DNA from: Caulobacterales bacterium
GTDB lineage: Bacteria > Pseudomonadota > Alphaproteobacteria > Caulobacterales > Aquidulcibacteraceae
DNA length: 64,000 nucleotides
Reading direction: 5' to 3'
NCBI GenBank assembly: GCA_017303355.1
Contig: JAFLCU010000003.1
Coordinates: 1-64,000, forward strand
Made by a program: the position numbers and the translations under genes. Every line of letters begins with the position of its first letter. Position 1 is the stretch's first letter. The notes beneath the pieces are model-generated. The model saw nothing but the letters and a program-made list of their open reading frames with translations. It ran no database searches and had not been told where the DNA came from. Of the stretch, positions 17,458-27,771 are shown piece by piece.

Positions 17458-18606
17458 TTAGGAGAACGCGCGTTTCGCTTTCGCCAGCGCTTCAGCGCCG
17501 CGATCCAGCGTCCCGTCGCGCTTGGCGAAGCACAGGCGTACGAGATTTGGCGCGCCGGGTGACGCGTAGAAGGCCGAATATGGGATCGTCGCGACGCCGT
17601 GCTCGATCGCATGACGCGCGAACTCCTCGCTACTGAGCGCGATGCCCGACGCGGCGAGATCGATGCTGAGAAAATATGCGCCTTGCGCGGGCAGCGTGGC
17701 GAAACCTTCCTGGCGGAGCGCTGAATCCAAACGGTCGCGGCCACGTTGGAATTCAGCGCGCATGGTTTCGAAATAAGCGCGCTCCTTGCCGAGGCCGTAG
17801 GCGATTGCGGCTTGCAGGCCGGGCGGCGTGGTGAAGGTGAGGAATTGGTGCGCGCGGGCGAAGGCTTCCGTGAGCGCCGGCGCGCCGCAGGCGAAGCCGA
17901 CTTTCCAACCGGTGAGCGAGAACATCTTTCCGGCGCTGCCGATCTTCAGCGTGCGCTCGCGCAGATGATGCAGCATCGAAGCATGCGTGCGGCCATCGAA
18001 CAACACGTGCTCCCAGACTTCGTCGCTGATGACGATTGAATTGCGCTTGCGGCAAAGGTCGGCGAGCAACGCGAGGTCTTCGCCTGGCAAGACGCTGGCG
18101 GCGGGATTGTGCGGCGTGTTGATCATCACCACGCGGGTCTTTGCGTTGAACGCAGCGGCGAGCTTCTCTGTATCGAAACGCCAATGCGGCGGCTCCAGCC
18201 GCACGATGCGCGGCACGCCGCCGGCGCGCTGCACCATGGGCAGATAGGCGTCGTAGAGCGGCTCGAACAGGATGACCTCGTCGCCGGGCTCCACGAATGC
18301 GAGCAGCGCCGCCGCGAGCGCTTCGGTGGCGCCGGAGGTGATGGTGATTTCGCGCCGCCAATCGAGATCGATATTCTGATGCACGCGATAGTGTTCAGCG
18401 ACGGCTTCGCGCAACACCGGCAAGCCACGCATCGGCGGATATTGATTCGGCCCTTCAATCATCGCGCGCGCGGCGCGTTCGCGCACGTCGGCGGGGCCGT
18501 CGTCCTCCGGGAACCCTTGGCCCAAGTTGATCGCGCCCTTCTCCGCCGCCAGGCGCGACATGATTTCGAAGATGGTTGTGGGCAGATTGGCGAAGACGCG
18601 GTTCAT
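17458..18606 (-). CDS. Class I/II PLP aminotransferase
   Basis: 382 aa from the ATG at 18604-18606 (MNRVFANLPTTIFEIMSRLA). Fold type I with NTPHNPAASVL, the SDEVWEHVLFDG aspartate, and the PLP lysine in SAGKMFSLTGWKVGF. GAINLGQGFPEDDGP at the N-terminus is typical of methionine/kynurenine-type and DapC-like aminotransferases. It is the last gene of the his operon, 11 nt after hisC, so it may act on a related amino acid; its true substrate cannot be told from sequence. Confidence 0.9.
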   Translation of the reverse strand: MNRVFANLPTTIFEIMSRLAAEKGAINLGQGFPEDDGPADVRERAARAMIEGPNQYPPMRGLPVLREAVAEHYRVHQNIDLDWRREITITSGATEALAAALLAFVEPGDEVILFEPLYDAYLPMVQRAGGVPRIVRLEPPHWRFDTEKLAAAFNAKTRVVMINTPHNPAASVLPGEDLALLADLCRKRNSIVISDEVWEHVLFDGRTHASMLHHLRERTLKIGSAGKMFSLTGWKVGFACGAPALTEAFARAHQFLTFTTPPGLQAAIAYGLGKERAYFETMRAEFQRGRDRLDSALRQEGFATLPAQGAYFLSIDLAASGIALSSEEFARHAIEHGVATIPYSAFYASPGAPNLVRLCFAKRDGTLDRGAEALAKAKRAFS

Positions 18607-18617
18607 GGCCGCACTGT

Positions 18618-19712
18618 CTAACGCGCGAGGATGCTCCGCAAGGCCGTTTCCAGGCATTGCATCTCCGCTTCCGTACCGATCGTGATGCGCAGGCAATCGG
18701 GCATGGCGTAATTTTGCAGGCCGCGCACAAGGATGCCGCGTTCGGCGAGCGCTTGTTCGATGTCGGCGGCGGTCTGCGGCGTGGCTTCGGTGACGCGTAC
18801 GGTGACGAAGTTGGCGAAGGCCGGCAACGGCGCGAGGCCGATCTCGGCAAAAAACGCGGAGAGTTGCGCACGACCCGCTTCGACGCGCGCGAGCGAACGG
18901 GCGGAGAAATCCCTGTCGTTCAGCGCAGCGATCGCCGCAGCTTGCGCGCCGCTGGACGCGTTGAACGGGAGACGGATTTTGTTGAGCGTTTGAATGATTT
19001 TGGGATTCGAATAGCACCAACCGAGGCGGAGCGCGGCGAGGCCGTAGAGTTTCGAGAACGTGCGCGTCACGATGATGTTCGGCGCTGCACGCGCGAGATC
19101 GAAGCCCGCGTCGAAATCGGCGCGACCTTCGGCGAATTCAGCGTAAGCGCCATCGAGCACAAGCAGCACGTTCTCCGGCAACGCGGCGTGCAGGCGCTTA
19201 ATCTCCGCGAAAGGAATGAACGTGCCAGTCGGGCTCGCCGGATTGGCGACGAACATCATGCGCGTGCGCGGCGTGACGGCGGCCAGCATCGCATCGACAT
19301 CAATGGTGTAATCGCGTTCCGGCGCTGCGATCACGGTGGCGCCTGCGGCGCGTGCGGCGATGGCCCAGGCGGCGAAGGCGAATTGCGGCTGCACCATCTC
19401 GTCGCCGGGATTGAGATAGGCTTGTGCCGCCATCGAAAAGATTTCGTCAGAGCCCGTGCCGAAGAGAACCTGTGATGGCTCAAGTCCGTGTTCTTGCGCC
19501 AGCGCATCGCGCAGCGCATTGGCTTGTGGATCGGGATACACGTGCAGGGTATTCGCCAGCGCCACATACGCTCGCGACGCGGCGGGGCTGCAGCCAAGCG
19601 CGTTTTCGTTGGCGGAAATCTTGATCGGCTTGTCATAGCCGGCGGCCTTGGCCTTGCCGGCCTTGTAGGGCTCGATCTCGGCGATCGTGGCTTTGGCGAT
19701 CGGGCCGCTCAT
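18618..19712 (-). CDS. hisC: Histidinol-phosphate aminotransferase
   Basis: Converts imidazole-acetol phosphate to histidinol phosphate with glutamate as amino donor. 364 aa. Intact motifs: [13 protein letters not shown] at the N-terminus, [22 protein letters not shown] and the PLP lysine in [17 protein letters not shown]. This functional copy sits after hisIE, not beside hisD as in E. coli; the copy in that ancestral place is degenerate and fused to hisB. It overlaps hisIE by 4 nt. Confidence 0.95.
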   Translation of the reverse strand: MSGPIAKATIAEIEPYKAGKAKAAGYDKPIKISANENALGCSPAASRAYVALANTLHVYPDPQANALRDALAQEHGLEPSQVLFGTGSDEIFSMAAQAYLNPGDEMVQPQFAFAAWAIAARAAGATVIAAPERDYTIDVDAMLAAVTPRTRMMFVANPASPTGTFIPFAEIKRLHAALPENVLLVLDGAYAEFAEGRADFDAGFDLARAAPNIIVTRTFSKLYGLAALRLGWCYSNPKIIQTLNKIRLPFNASSGAQAAAIAALNDRDFSARSLARVEAGRAQLSAFFAEIGLAPLPAFANFVTVRVTEATPQTAADIEQALAERGILVRGLQNYAMPDCLRITIGTEAEMQCLETALRSILAR

Positions 19713-20323
19713 GATTTTTTCTCGCGTTGCGCCAGCACTTGCATCACATCATCAAACGACGCGCCGCGCGCGTGCAACAGCACGCCAAGATGATAAAGCA
19801 GATCGGCTGCTTCGTTGCAGAGTTCTTCTTTGTCACCCGCAGCGCCCGCGAGTGCGGTTTCGACGCCCTCTTCGCCGACCTTCTGCGCAATGCGCTTAGG
19901 GCCGCGTGCGATAAGTTTCGCCGTCCAGCTTTCTTCTGACGAGACGTTGGCGCGCTCGGCGATGGTGCGTTCGAGTGCGCCGAGTTGACCAACGCCACGC
20001 GTCAGTTCCGTGCCGAAGCACGTTTCCGTGCCAAGGTGGCATGCTGGGCCTAGAGGTTCAGCGCGCAGCAGCAATGTATCGCCATCGCAGTCGAGATTGA
20101 CCGATCGCACCTTGATGCGATGGCCGGAGGTCTCGCCCTTACGCCAGCGCCCCCCGCGCGAGCGCGAGAAGAATGTCGCCTCGCCGCTTTCGAGTGTTTC
20201 ATCGAGCGCCGCACGATCCATGTAGGCGAGCATCAGCACTTGCAGCGTCGCCGCGTCCTGAACGATCGCGGGGACGAGGCCGCCGCCTTTTTCGAAATCG
20301 ACTTTGCTTGCATCAAAGCTCAT
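19709..20323 (-). CDS. hisIE: Bifunctional phosphoribosyl-AMP cyclohydrolase / phosphoribosyl-ATP pyrophosphatase
   Basis: Catalyses steps 2 and 3 of histidine synthesis. 204 aa. HisI domain about 1-115 with [19 protein letters not shown] and the Zn cysteine motif [12 protein letters not shown]; HisE domain about 120-204 with [18 protein letters not shown] and [14 protein letters not shown]. Most alphaproteobacteria encode HisI and HisE separately, so this fused form fits an operon of other origin. It overlaps hisF and hisC by 4 nt each. Confidence 0.95.
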   Translation of the reverse strand: MSFDASKVDFEKGGGLVPAIVQDAATLQVLMLAYMDRAALDETLESGEATFFSRSRGGRWRKGETSGHRIKVRSVNLDCDGDTLLLRAEPLGPACHLGTETCFGTELTRGVGQLGALERTIAERANVSSEESWTAKLIARGPKRIAQKVGEEGVETALAGAAGDKEELCNEAADLLYHLGVLLHARGASFDDVMQVLAQREKKS

Positions 20324-21087
20324 GTGCGCACCTCAAAGCCGCCCGCGCGCGTAGCAAGCTTCGCTTCGCCGATGCTGACCTGTTTGAAATGGAAAATGCT
20401 GGCCGCCAGCGCGCCGGAAACGTCCGCGCCTGCGAACACTTCAGGGAAATGTCGCGCCGCGCCCGCGCCGCCGGAGGCGATCAGCGGGATCGAGAGCAAT
20501 TTGCGCGCGGCAGCGAGTTGGGCGATGTCGTAGCCGTCGCGCGTGCCGTCCTTGTCCATGCAATTCAGCACGATTTCGCCGGCGCCGCGCTCTTGCGCTT
20601 CGACGATCCAGTCGAGCGTGTGTCGCGCGGTGCGGCGGATGGTGCTGGCGTCTCCGGTATATTGATAAATCGACCATTCGCCGCTTTCGTTGCGGCTATC
20701 GACGCCGAGCACGACGCATTGCGAGCCGGCGACATTGGCGAGTTCGGTGATGAACTCAGGGCGTTCAAGCGCGGGCGAATTGATCGAGACTTTATCGGCG
20801 CCGTGTTCGAGGCACGCGACCGCTTGATCGAGCGTGCGGATGCCGCCGGCCACACAGAGCGGAACGTCGAGCACGCGGGCGACGCGCGCGAGCCACGCGT
20901 AATCAATGGTGCGGCCTTCGGCGGAAGCGGCGATGTCGTAAATCACGATCTCGTCCGCCCCTTCGTCGCGATAGCGCAGCGCGAGTTCGGCGGGATCGCC
21001 GGCGTCGGCGTGACCTTCGAAACGCACGCCTTTGACGACGCGGCCGCCCTTTACATCGAGGCAGGCGATGATGCGTCTAGCGGGCAA
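20320..21087 (-). CDS. hisF: Imidazole glycerol phosphate synthase, cyclase subunit
   Basis: TIM barrel that uses ammonia from HisH to make IGP and AICAR. A TTG at 21085-21087 is chosen as start: it gives 255 aa, the usual HisF length, begins [20 protein letters not shown], and has GGAGG six bases upstream (21094-21098). The ATG at 21130-21132 would add 15 basic residues encoded inside hisA. Catalytic aspartates are in ACLDVKGG and [13 protein letters not shown], with [15 protein letters not shown] also conserved. It overlaps the hisA end by 11 nt. Confidence 0.93.
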   Translation of the reverse strand: MPARRIIACLDVKGGRVVKGVRFEGHADAGDPAELALRYRDEGADEIVIYDIAASAEGRTIDYAWLARVARVLDVPLCVAGGIRTLDQAVACLEHGADKVSINSPALERPEFITELANVAGSQCVVLGVDSRNESGEWSIYQYTGDASTIRRTARHTLDWIVEAQERGAGEIVLNCMDKDGTRDGYDIAQLAAARKLLSIPLIASGGAGAARHFPEVFAGADVSGALAASIFHFKQVSIGEAKLATRAGGFEVRT

Positions 21088-21792
21088 GCGCCGCCTCCAG
21101 CGTGAAGCGCCTTTCGTAGAGCGCACGGCCAACGATAGCGGCGCTCGCGCCCGTGGCGCGCAATTGCGTGAGATCGTCGAGATTGGCCACGCCGCCGGAG
21201 GCTTGCACTTTCAGGTCTGGGCGCAGCTCGGCCAGCTTACGCATGAGTGCTACGTTTGGCCCTGCAAGCACGCCGTCACGCGAGACATCCGTTACGAGAA
21301 TGTGTTTCAGCGCGCCCAGCGGATAGAGATCCAGAGCGCGCTCGAGCGAAACGCCGCCGCCGGTCGCCCAACCATCAATGACAACCTCGAAATCATCCTC
21401 CGCTTCACGCACATCGAAAGCGCAGCAAATGCGCTCCAGGCCAAGATCGGCGATCCAGGCGCGCACCTCTTCGGGCCGACGGATTGCGGCCGAGCCGATG
21501 ACGACACGCGACACGCCCGCCGCGAGCAGAGCTTCCACATGCGCACGCTCACGCACGCCGCCGCCGCTTTGAATGAGCACGGCGCCGTTCGACGCGAGTT
21601 CACCGATGGCGTCGTGCTGCGCCGGCTGACCTAAGCGCGCACCGTCGAGATCGACAATATGCACCCAGCGCGCGCCTGCGCCCGCGAACGCGGCCAATTG
21701 CGGCAAGGGATCGCCATAGAGCGTGGCATCATCGAAACGGCCCTGCACAAGGCGCACGCACTTGCCGTTCTGCAAATCGATAGCGGGGATGA

Positions 21793-21799
<7 letters not shown>
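21077..21799 (-). CDS. hisA: ProFAR isomerase (phosphoribosylformimino-AICAR isomerase)
   Basis: Amadori rearrangement step of histidine synthesis. The ATG at 21797-21799 gives 240 aa starting MLIIPAIDLQNGKCVRL, the family signature with the first catalytic aspartate. The second lies in HILVTDVSRDGVLAGPN. A longer upstream start would add 23 unrelated residues lying inside hisH. It overlaps hisH by 7 nt. Confidence 0.95.
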
Positions 21800-22388
<589 letters not shown>

Positions 22389-22389
<1 letters not shown>

Positions 22390-23786
22390 CAGATCGCGCC
22401 CTTGGTGGACGGCAGCGCTTCACCTTCTATGCGAATGGCCTGGCGTAACGCGCGGCCAAACGCCTTGAAACAGGCTTCCGTCTTGTGGTGATCGTTTTCA
22501 CCGGTGACGGCGATGTGGATCGCAGCACCCATGCTTTGCGCGAGCGAGCGAAACACGTGCTCCGTCATCTCGGTCGGATACTCGCCGAGCAGCGGCGCAT
22601 CGAATGCGCCATCGAAGACGAGATATGGCCGGCCACCGAGATCGATCGACACCTTGGCCTCGGCCTCATCCATAGGCAGCACAAAGCCAAAGCGCGCAAT
22701 GCCGCGACGCGCGCCAAGCGCTTCCTTCAGCGCTTGCCCCAGGGCGAGCGCGGAATCTTCGATGCTGTGATGCGCATCAACCTCAAGATCACCGGCGCAA
22801 TTGAGCGTCAGCGCGAAGCCGCCATGGGTGGCGACTTGCGACAGCATGTGATCGTAGAAGCCGATTCCGGTGTGGATCGACGGCGCCGCCTCCGCATCGA
22901 GATCGACTTGCGCGACGATGCGGGTCTCCAGCGTTTCCCGGATCGTTTCCGCGCGGCGGCGCGCGCGATCAGACGCCACCCCCATCGCCGCCAACGCGCG
23001 ATCATTGATCTCGGGCGCGGCGAAGATGGCGATGCGCGCGCTATCGGCGTCGAACTCAGCGGCGACGCCAAAGCGCGCAAACGCGGCTTGGGTGGCGTTT
23101 TTATCCGCGAGGCGAAGTCGCACCGATGGGCCCGCCTCCTCCGCCGCACCCAAAGCGGCTGCAACCCGCGCGCGCTCGGCTTTGACCTGCGCGATGCGGT
23201 TCTGATTGGCTTGAGCGCGCGACGGGTCGAGAGCGGAGAGCGCAAGGCGGATCGTTGGGGTCGCCAGCGCTTCAGGCTCGAGCACGTCGCGCAAGCCCGC
23301 AATCAGCGACGGCGCAGCGATCAGTGCGGCGCAAGGCGCGCCGGCCAAGCCGTATGCGATGCTTAAGCCGCGGAGGATGACGAGTCCTTCCGTCGCTGCC
23401 GCTTGTGCCGCTAGCGAGGGCGCGTCCGCGAACTCGATGTCGCTTTCATCGACAACCAGAATCTTATCGCCTGCACGCACTTGCTCCGTCGAGAGCGGAC
23501 CGCGTTCTATGCGAACGCCGCCGTCTCCGCGCACAAGCCGATTGATCCGTGCGAGTTGGCGTAGCTCTGGCGTGTCTGGACCGGTGAACGCCATCAGGCC
23601 ATCCAAGACGGCGCGGCGCAACACCAGTTCAACGCCGTGCCAAACGCCGCGCACAGGCAGCAAGCTGGCTTCGGGCACGCCATACACCTCCGCCATGCGC
23701 TTGCGCAGCGCATCCGTGCTCGAAGGCGGCGCGTCGAGGCCATCGGCGTTGGCGACCAGCGGCGAAAAGGGCGCGCGGCGGCTCAT
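22389..23786 (-). CDS. hisB: Fusion of a degenerate HisC-like domain with imidazoleglycerol-phosphate dehydratase
   Basis: 465 aa from the ATG at 23784-23786, which overlaps the hisD stop by 4 nt. Residues about 277-465 are a complete IGP dehydratase: DHMLSQ at 312-317, HHSIED at 339-344, GENDHHKTEA at 429-438 and the C-terminal PSTKG, so the Mn ligands are kept. Residues 1 to about 270 match a histidinol-phosphate aminotransferase in order: RKRMAEVYGVPEASLLPVRG, ILVVDESDIEFA (109-120), LRGLSIAYGLAGAP (138-151), then a small-domain remnant. The PLP lysine expected in SKAYG is isoleucine (I143), the tyrosine in DExYIEFA is aspartate, the NPNNPTG region is missing and the domain is about 80 residues short. 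E. coli HisB also has an N-terminal extra domain, but that is an unrelated HAD phosphatase. Dehydratase activity is expected; transamination is not. Confidence 0.93.
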
Positions 23787-25072
23787 TGCAGGCGCGCATC
23801 GGCGGCGCGGGCGTGCGCCTCCAACCCTTCCAGACGCGCGAGACGCGCGGCGCCCGGCGCGAGCGCACGCGCGCCGATGTCGTTCATTTCCTGCACCGTG
23901 AAGCTCTTCATGAAGGACGCGACGCTGACGCCGCTCCACGCGCGCGCGGCGCCATCTGTCGGCAGCACATGGCTGGGGCCGCAGATGTAATCGCCGAATG
24001 TCTCGGCGCTCCATGCGCCAACGAACACGGCGCCGGCATTGTCGAGCCGCGGCACGAGCGCTTGCGGCGCGGCGATTTGCAGCGAGAGGTGTTCTGGCGC
24101 GTAGGCATTAGCGATCTCGGCGGCCTCCGCCGCATCGCGCGCTCGGATCAGACGCGCTTGCGCGAGAGAGGCTTGGGCGATCTCGGCGCGCGGCAGCGAT
24201 GGCGTTTGCTTGGCCAGTTCGGCGGCGACGGCGTTGACGATGGTCTCGGACGTGGCGACGAGAATGACTTGCGCATCCGGATCGTGCTCGGCTTGGCTGA
24301 GCAGGTCGGCGGCGACAATGCGCGCGTTGGCTGCGTCATCCGCGATGACCATGAGTTCGCTGGGGCCGGCGGGTACATCGATCACCGGGCCGCCAGCGAG
24401 CGAGGCGGCGTAGCGTTTGGCTTCGGTGACGTAGGCGTTGCCAGGGCCGAAGATTTTCTCTGCGCGCGGCAGACCTGCGCCGAAGCTCAGAGCGGCGATC
24501 GCCTGGGCGCCGCCGACCAGCCAGAGCGCGTCAAGCCCACACGCGGCGGCGGCGGCGATCATCATCGGATGCGGCGCCTCGCCCGCGCCAGGCGGCGTCA
24601 AGGCGATGCGCTCGCGCACGCCAGCCACACGCGCGGGTTCTGCCAGCATGATGAGCGTGGAGAAAAGCGGCGCGCTGCCGCCGGGAATATAGAGCCCGCA
24701 CGCACCGATGGCGCGCCATTCGCGGCGGCAGCGTACGCCGGCTTGAATCTCGATGTCGCGCGAAGCGGGCTTCGTCGCTTCGTGGAAGCGGCGCACATTG
24801 GCGACGGCAAGATCGAGGGCGGCGATATCTTCCGACGTCACAGCAGCGCGCGCGGCGGCGACTAGGTTTGGAGTCAGTTCAAGCCGCTGCGGCGCGCGCT
24901 TATCGAGAGCGAGCGACCAGCGGCGTACGGCGGCTTCGCCCTCCGCTTCGACCTCATCGAAGATGCGGCGCACGATTGCGCTGACCTCGCCATCGCGACG
25001 GCGACGCGGCCGCGCCAGAGCCGCGCGGCGTTCGTCCGCGCTCAGTTCGGACCAAACGAAACGCTTCATCAC
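23783..25072 (-). CDS. hisD: Histidinol dehydrogenase
   Basis: Zn- and NAD-dependent enzyme that oxidises histidinol to histidine in two steps. 429 aa, family length. Recognisable motifs are GPGNAYVTEAKRYA, the DVPAGPSELMVIAD NAD-site motif, LLSQAEHDPDAQV with the zinc/catalytic histidine, and ETFGDYICGPSHVLPTDGAAR near the C-terminus. It overlaps hisG and the hisB fusion by 4 nt on each side. Confidence 0.96.
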   Translation of the reverse strand: MMKRFVWSELSADERRAALARPRRRRDGEVSAIVRRIFDEVEAEGEAAVRRWSLALDKRAPQRLELTPNLVAAARAAVTSEDIAALDLAVANVRRFHEATKPASRDIEIQAGVRCRREWRAIGACGLYIPGGSAPLFSTLIMLAEPARVAGVRERIALTPPGAGEAPHPMMIAAAAACGLDALWLVGGAQAIAALSFGAGLPRAEKIFGPGNAYVTEAKRYAASLAGGPVIDVPAGPSELMVIADDAANARIVAADLLSQAEHDPDAQVILVATSETIVNAVAAELAKQTPSLPRAEIAQASLAQARLIRARDAAEAAEIANAYAPEHLSLQIAAPQALVPRLDNAGAVFVGAWSAETFGDYICGPSHVLPTDGAARAWSGVSVASFMKSFTVQEMNDIGARALAPGAARLARLEGLEAHARAADARLQ

Positions 25073-25944
25073 ATCATCTTCTCGATCGGCAGCACGAGAA
25101 TAGCCGAGGCGCCCGCGGCTTTGAGCTGCTCCAGCGTTTCCCAGAACACGCTTTCCTGGCAGACGGCGTGAATTGCGACTTTATCGTCGCTGCCGGCGAG
25201 CGGCGTCACCGTGGGCGAGCCGGCGCCCGGCAGGATGGCGGTAATCTCCGGCAACACGGCGCGCGGCGCGTTCATCATCACATATTTGGCGCCACGAGAC
25301 GCCGTCACGCCACGGAAGCGCAGCAGCACGCTGTCGACCACTTTTTGAAGCTCCGGTTCGACAGCGCGCGGCGCGCGGATCAGCACCGCTTCACTGCGCA
25401 ACACGGTGTCGAACGGCGCCAGACCATTGGCTTCGAGCGTGGCGCCGGTGGAGACTAGATCGCAGATGGCTTGCGCGAGCTTAAGGCGTGGCGCGACCTC
25501 CACCGCCCCGCGCATGCTGACGATCTCGGCGCTGACGCCGTTCTCCTTCAGGAAACGCGAGAGCACGTGCGGATACGTCGTCGCAATGCGCAGACCTTGC
25601 AGCGAGCGCGGGCCGCGATACTCGAAATTGGTCGGCGCGGCGATTTTCAGATCGCATTTGCCGAAGCCAAGATTCATCACTTGCTCAGGCTTCGCGGCGC
25701 GCTCGCCCATGTGCTCCTCAAGCACGTTGAGGCCGACGATGCCGAGATCGGCGACGCCGTCGCCAACGAACACGGGGATATCGTCATCGCGCACGCGTAG
25801 CAGATCGATCGGCGCGTTTTCGATGCGATAGAGCAATTCGTTGGCGCCCTTCAGGACGCGCAAACCGGCCGCTTCGAGCAATTCAAGGCTCTTGTCGGCG
25901 AGGCGGCCGCTCTTCTGGACCGCGATACGAAGACGCCCGCTCAT
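25069..25944 (-). CDS. hisG: ATP phosphoribosyltransferase, long form
   Basis: First, feedback-inhibited step of histidine synthesis. 291 aa, so it is the long homohexameric form with its own C-terminal histidine-binding domain; no HisZ partner is needed and none is present. IAVQKSGRLADKSLELLEAAG starts the protein and DLVSTGATLEANGL is the PRPP motif. Many alphaproteobacteria use the short HisG plus HisZ. It overlaps the TrpR-like gene and hisD by 4 nt each. Confidence 0.95.
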   Translation of the reverse strand: MSGRLRIAVQKSGRLADKSLELLEAAGLRVLKGANELLYRIENAPIDLLRVRDDDIPVFVGDGVADLGIVGLNVLEEHMGERAAKPEQVMNLGFGKCDLKIAAPTNFEYRGPRSLQGLRIATTYPHVLSRFLKENGVSAEIVSMRGAVEVAPRLKLAQAICDLVSTGATLEANGLAPFDTVLRSEAVLIRAPRAVEPELQKVVDSVLLRFRGVTASRGAKYVMMNAPRAVLPEITAILPGAGSPTVTPLAGSDDKVAIHAVCQESVFWETLEQLKAAGASAILVLPIEKMM

Positions 25945-26246
25945 CGCCGCGCCGCCTTCAGCCGATCGAGAATGCGGCGATAGCCGCGATACGGCATGTC
26001 CTTCAGAAAACGCGCGACGCGCACGACGGTGGCGGTGCTGGCCTGCGCGGCCTTGGCGATGTCGCGGTACGAGAGTTCGCCCTCGTCCAGCAGGCGCGCC
26101 ACCTGCCAGCGTTCGGAGAGCGCCTTCACTTCGCCGGGTGTGCAGAGATCCTGCAGAAACGCCTCCGCCTCCTTCCGGTCCCGCAGGACCAGCAGCGCAT
26201 CGACGAGATCAGGGCGCAATGCGCCTGGGGTCGCGGTCTTGGTCAT
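25941..26246 (-). CDS. TrpR/YerC-family regulator, probable his operon repressor
   Basis: 101 aa helical protein of the Trp-repressor-like YerC/YecD family, with CTPGEVKALSERWQVARLL followed by the helix-turn-helix GELSYRDIAKAAQASTATVVRVARFL. It is the first gene of the his operon and overlaps hisG by 4 nt, so it is most likely an autoregulated repressor responding to histidine. This role has been predicted for YerC homologues by comparative genomics; here it is an inference from position. Confidence 0.88.
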   Translation of the reverse strand: MTKTATPGALRPDLVDALLVLRDRKEAEAFLQDLCTPGEVKALSERWQVARLLDEGELSYRDIAKAAQASTATVVRVARFLKDMPYRGYRRILDRLKAARR

Positions 26247-26250
26247 TGTA

Positions 26251-26272
26251 TTTTTGTGCTACTACGCTAAAA
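26251..26272 (-). promoter_or_regulatory. Candidate operator of the his operon
   Basis: An AT-rich imperfect dyad lies four bases upstream of the regulator start codon; on the minus strand it reads TTTTAGCG-TAGTA-GCACAAAAA. It is the only AT-rich symmetric element in the 71-bp gap before the operon. The symmetry is weak and no clear Shine-Dalgarno is present, so this is only a candidate. Confidence 0.35.
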
Positions 26273-26317
26273 CACCGCGCGCAAGTCCCTGCCCTGGCCG
26301 GACGCAGGTTTTCGCAT

Positions 26318-27451
26318 TTAACGAGAGCGGCCGCGGGCGCTGACGGGCCAGATATCGATCAGCGTGTCGCCGCGCACAATGTGGTAGGCCTCATAGAGAT
26401 TTACCGTTGGGTCGCAGTGCGGCGCGCCAAGCGACACGGCGTCGCCGAGCTTGAACTCATGCCCCGGCGCGAGCAGCGCGGCGTGCTCATCGCCCATGAA
26501 GAAGAAGGCCGAGGTTTCGGGCGCGCCAGCGGCGATGGAGGGCGAGCCGCCATCGGTGGAGAGCGCTTTGAAGCCGGAATCGATCGTCGCCATAGCGGGC
26601 GCGTTGGCGCTGATGACGTGGGCGTCGACGAAGAGCGAGGTCTCGAAGGGCTTGGCGCCCTCGGCCAGATCGCAATCATGGTACTGGCGATCCATGAACA
26701 CATAGGAGCCGACCTGCCATTCATTGAGCACGCCAAGGCCCGCATCGATGCGATGCGTGCCGGTGCCGCCGCCCGTGATCACGCGCGGGGCGAGGCCGGC
26801 TTCTTTGAGCTTTTCTATGACGCCTTGGAGGTATGACGTGCGCTCTTCGATCGCGGATTTGCGGTCGGCGTAGGATTCGATGTGCTGCTGGGCGCCGCAA
26901 TAGAATTGCACGCCGAGAAATTCGAGCGATGGCGCGGCGGCGATGCGTTGCGCGAGCGCGAGCGCGGCTTCCGGCGAGCCAACGCCAGTGCGGCGAATGC
27001 CGGGGTCGATATCGACGATGACGGAAAGCGGCTTTGCCGGCGCAGCCCCCGCCGCAAGCGCATCGACGTTATCAGGATGATCGGCGACGACGCGGAGATC
27101 GTCCACGCGCGCGTGCAGCGCCATGAGCCGCGCAATGGCTTGCGGCGTCACGACCGGCGAGGTGATGAGGATGGAGGCGACGACGCCCTCGGCCAGGGTT
27201 TCGGCCTCGCCCAGCTTGGCGCAACACACGCCCGCCGCGCCTGCCGCGATCTGCAGGCGGGCGATATCGACGCTTTTGTGGGTTTTTGCGTGCGGGCGCA
27301 GCGCCACGCCATGCTTGCGCGCGAAGGCCGCCATCGTGGCGATGTTGCGCTCCAGCGCGTCGCGGTCGAGCACGAGCACGGGCGTGTTGAGCGCGCGCCG
27401 CGAACCCTGCTGGCCGATCAGATGGCGATGCAGATCAAAATCGCTCGGCAT
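26318..27451 (-). CDS. D-threonine aldolase / D-serine dehydratase family protein
   Basis: PLP enzyme of fold type III (alanine-racemase-like barrel plus beta domain) that cleaves or deaminates D-3-hydroxy amino acids. 377 aa. The PLP lysine K56 is in LRPHAKTHKS, phosphate-binding GGGTGTHR lies mid-protein, and the metal motif PHCDPTVNLYE has H345 and D347 as expected for D-threonine aldolases. It lies upstream of the his operon on the same strand but is separated by 71 bp. Compare the changed motif in the homologue at 61414. Confidence 0.87.
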   Translation of the reverse strand: MPSDFDLHRHLIGQQGSRRALNTPVLVLDRDALERNIATMAAFARKHGVALRPHAKTHKSVDIARLQIAAGAAGVCCAKLGEAETLAEGVVASILITSPVVTPQAIARLMALHARVDDLRVVADHPDNVDALAAGAAPAKPLSVIVDIDPGIRRTGVGSPEAALALAQRIAAAPSLEFLGVQFYCGAQQHIESYADRKSAIEERTSYLQGVIEKLKEAGLAPRVITGGGTGTHRIDAGLGVLNEWQVGSYVFMDRQYHDCDLAEGAKPFETSLFVDAHVISANAPAMATIDSGFKALSTDGGSPSIAAGAPETSAFFFMGDEHAALLAPGHEFKLGDAVSLGAPHCDPTVNLYEAYHIVRGDTLIDIWPVSARGRSR

Positions 27452-27631
27452 TACGCGCCGACAACCCGCACTTTGGCGGCTTCAGTTTTCGGCCGGGTCA
27501 GAATTGCCGGCTGCGCCCTTACAGCGCCCGACCAATTGCTCCAAGCGGCCATTCCAGGGTCTCCCTTTGCTCCGGAACACTGCATGAGGGGCCCGCATCG
27601 CGCCAGCGGCGACGCAAGGTTAGGCCTCCAG

Positions 27632-27703
27632 ATGGCTCACCTGAGCCGTCGCGAGCATCATTATTGCCAACCAGAGGCTTTTGGGGTAAAGAATTTCTCG
27701 TGA
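27632..27703 (+). other. Small upstream ORF in the leuA leader
   Basis: A 23-codon frame, MAHLSRREHHYCQPEAFGVK, ends in a TGA that overlaps the GTG of the next small frame (GTGA at 27700-27703). It is one of two coupled mini-ORFs in the 397-base gap before leuA. Only a weak ribosome site is visible. It may be chance, but the overlap is suggestive. Confidence 0.3.
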
Positions 27704-27771
27704 GCAACTTTCTCGCGCCCCTTGCGGAATTTCTTTCCCGCCTGAGCCTTACCGGCCCCAGGGCGCGTTGA
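27700..27771 (+). CDS. Candidate leucine-rich leader peptide of leuA
   Basis: GTG start and TGA stop give MSNFLAPLAEFLSRLSLTGP then RAR, 23 aa with five leucines. Three are CTT, a rarely used codon in this GC-rich genome. It ends next to an inverted repeat (27756-27804), 78 bp before leuA. This matches the plan of leucine attenuators, in which ribosome stalling at leucine codons controls downstream hairpins. The Shine-Dalgarno is weak. Confidence 0.45.
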   Translation: MSNFLAPLAEFLSRLSLTGPRAR

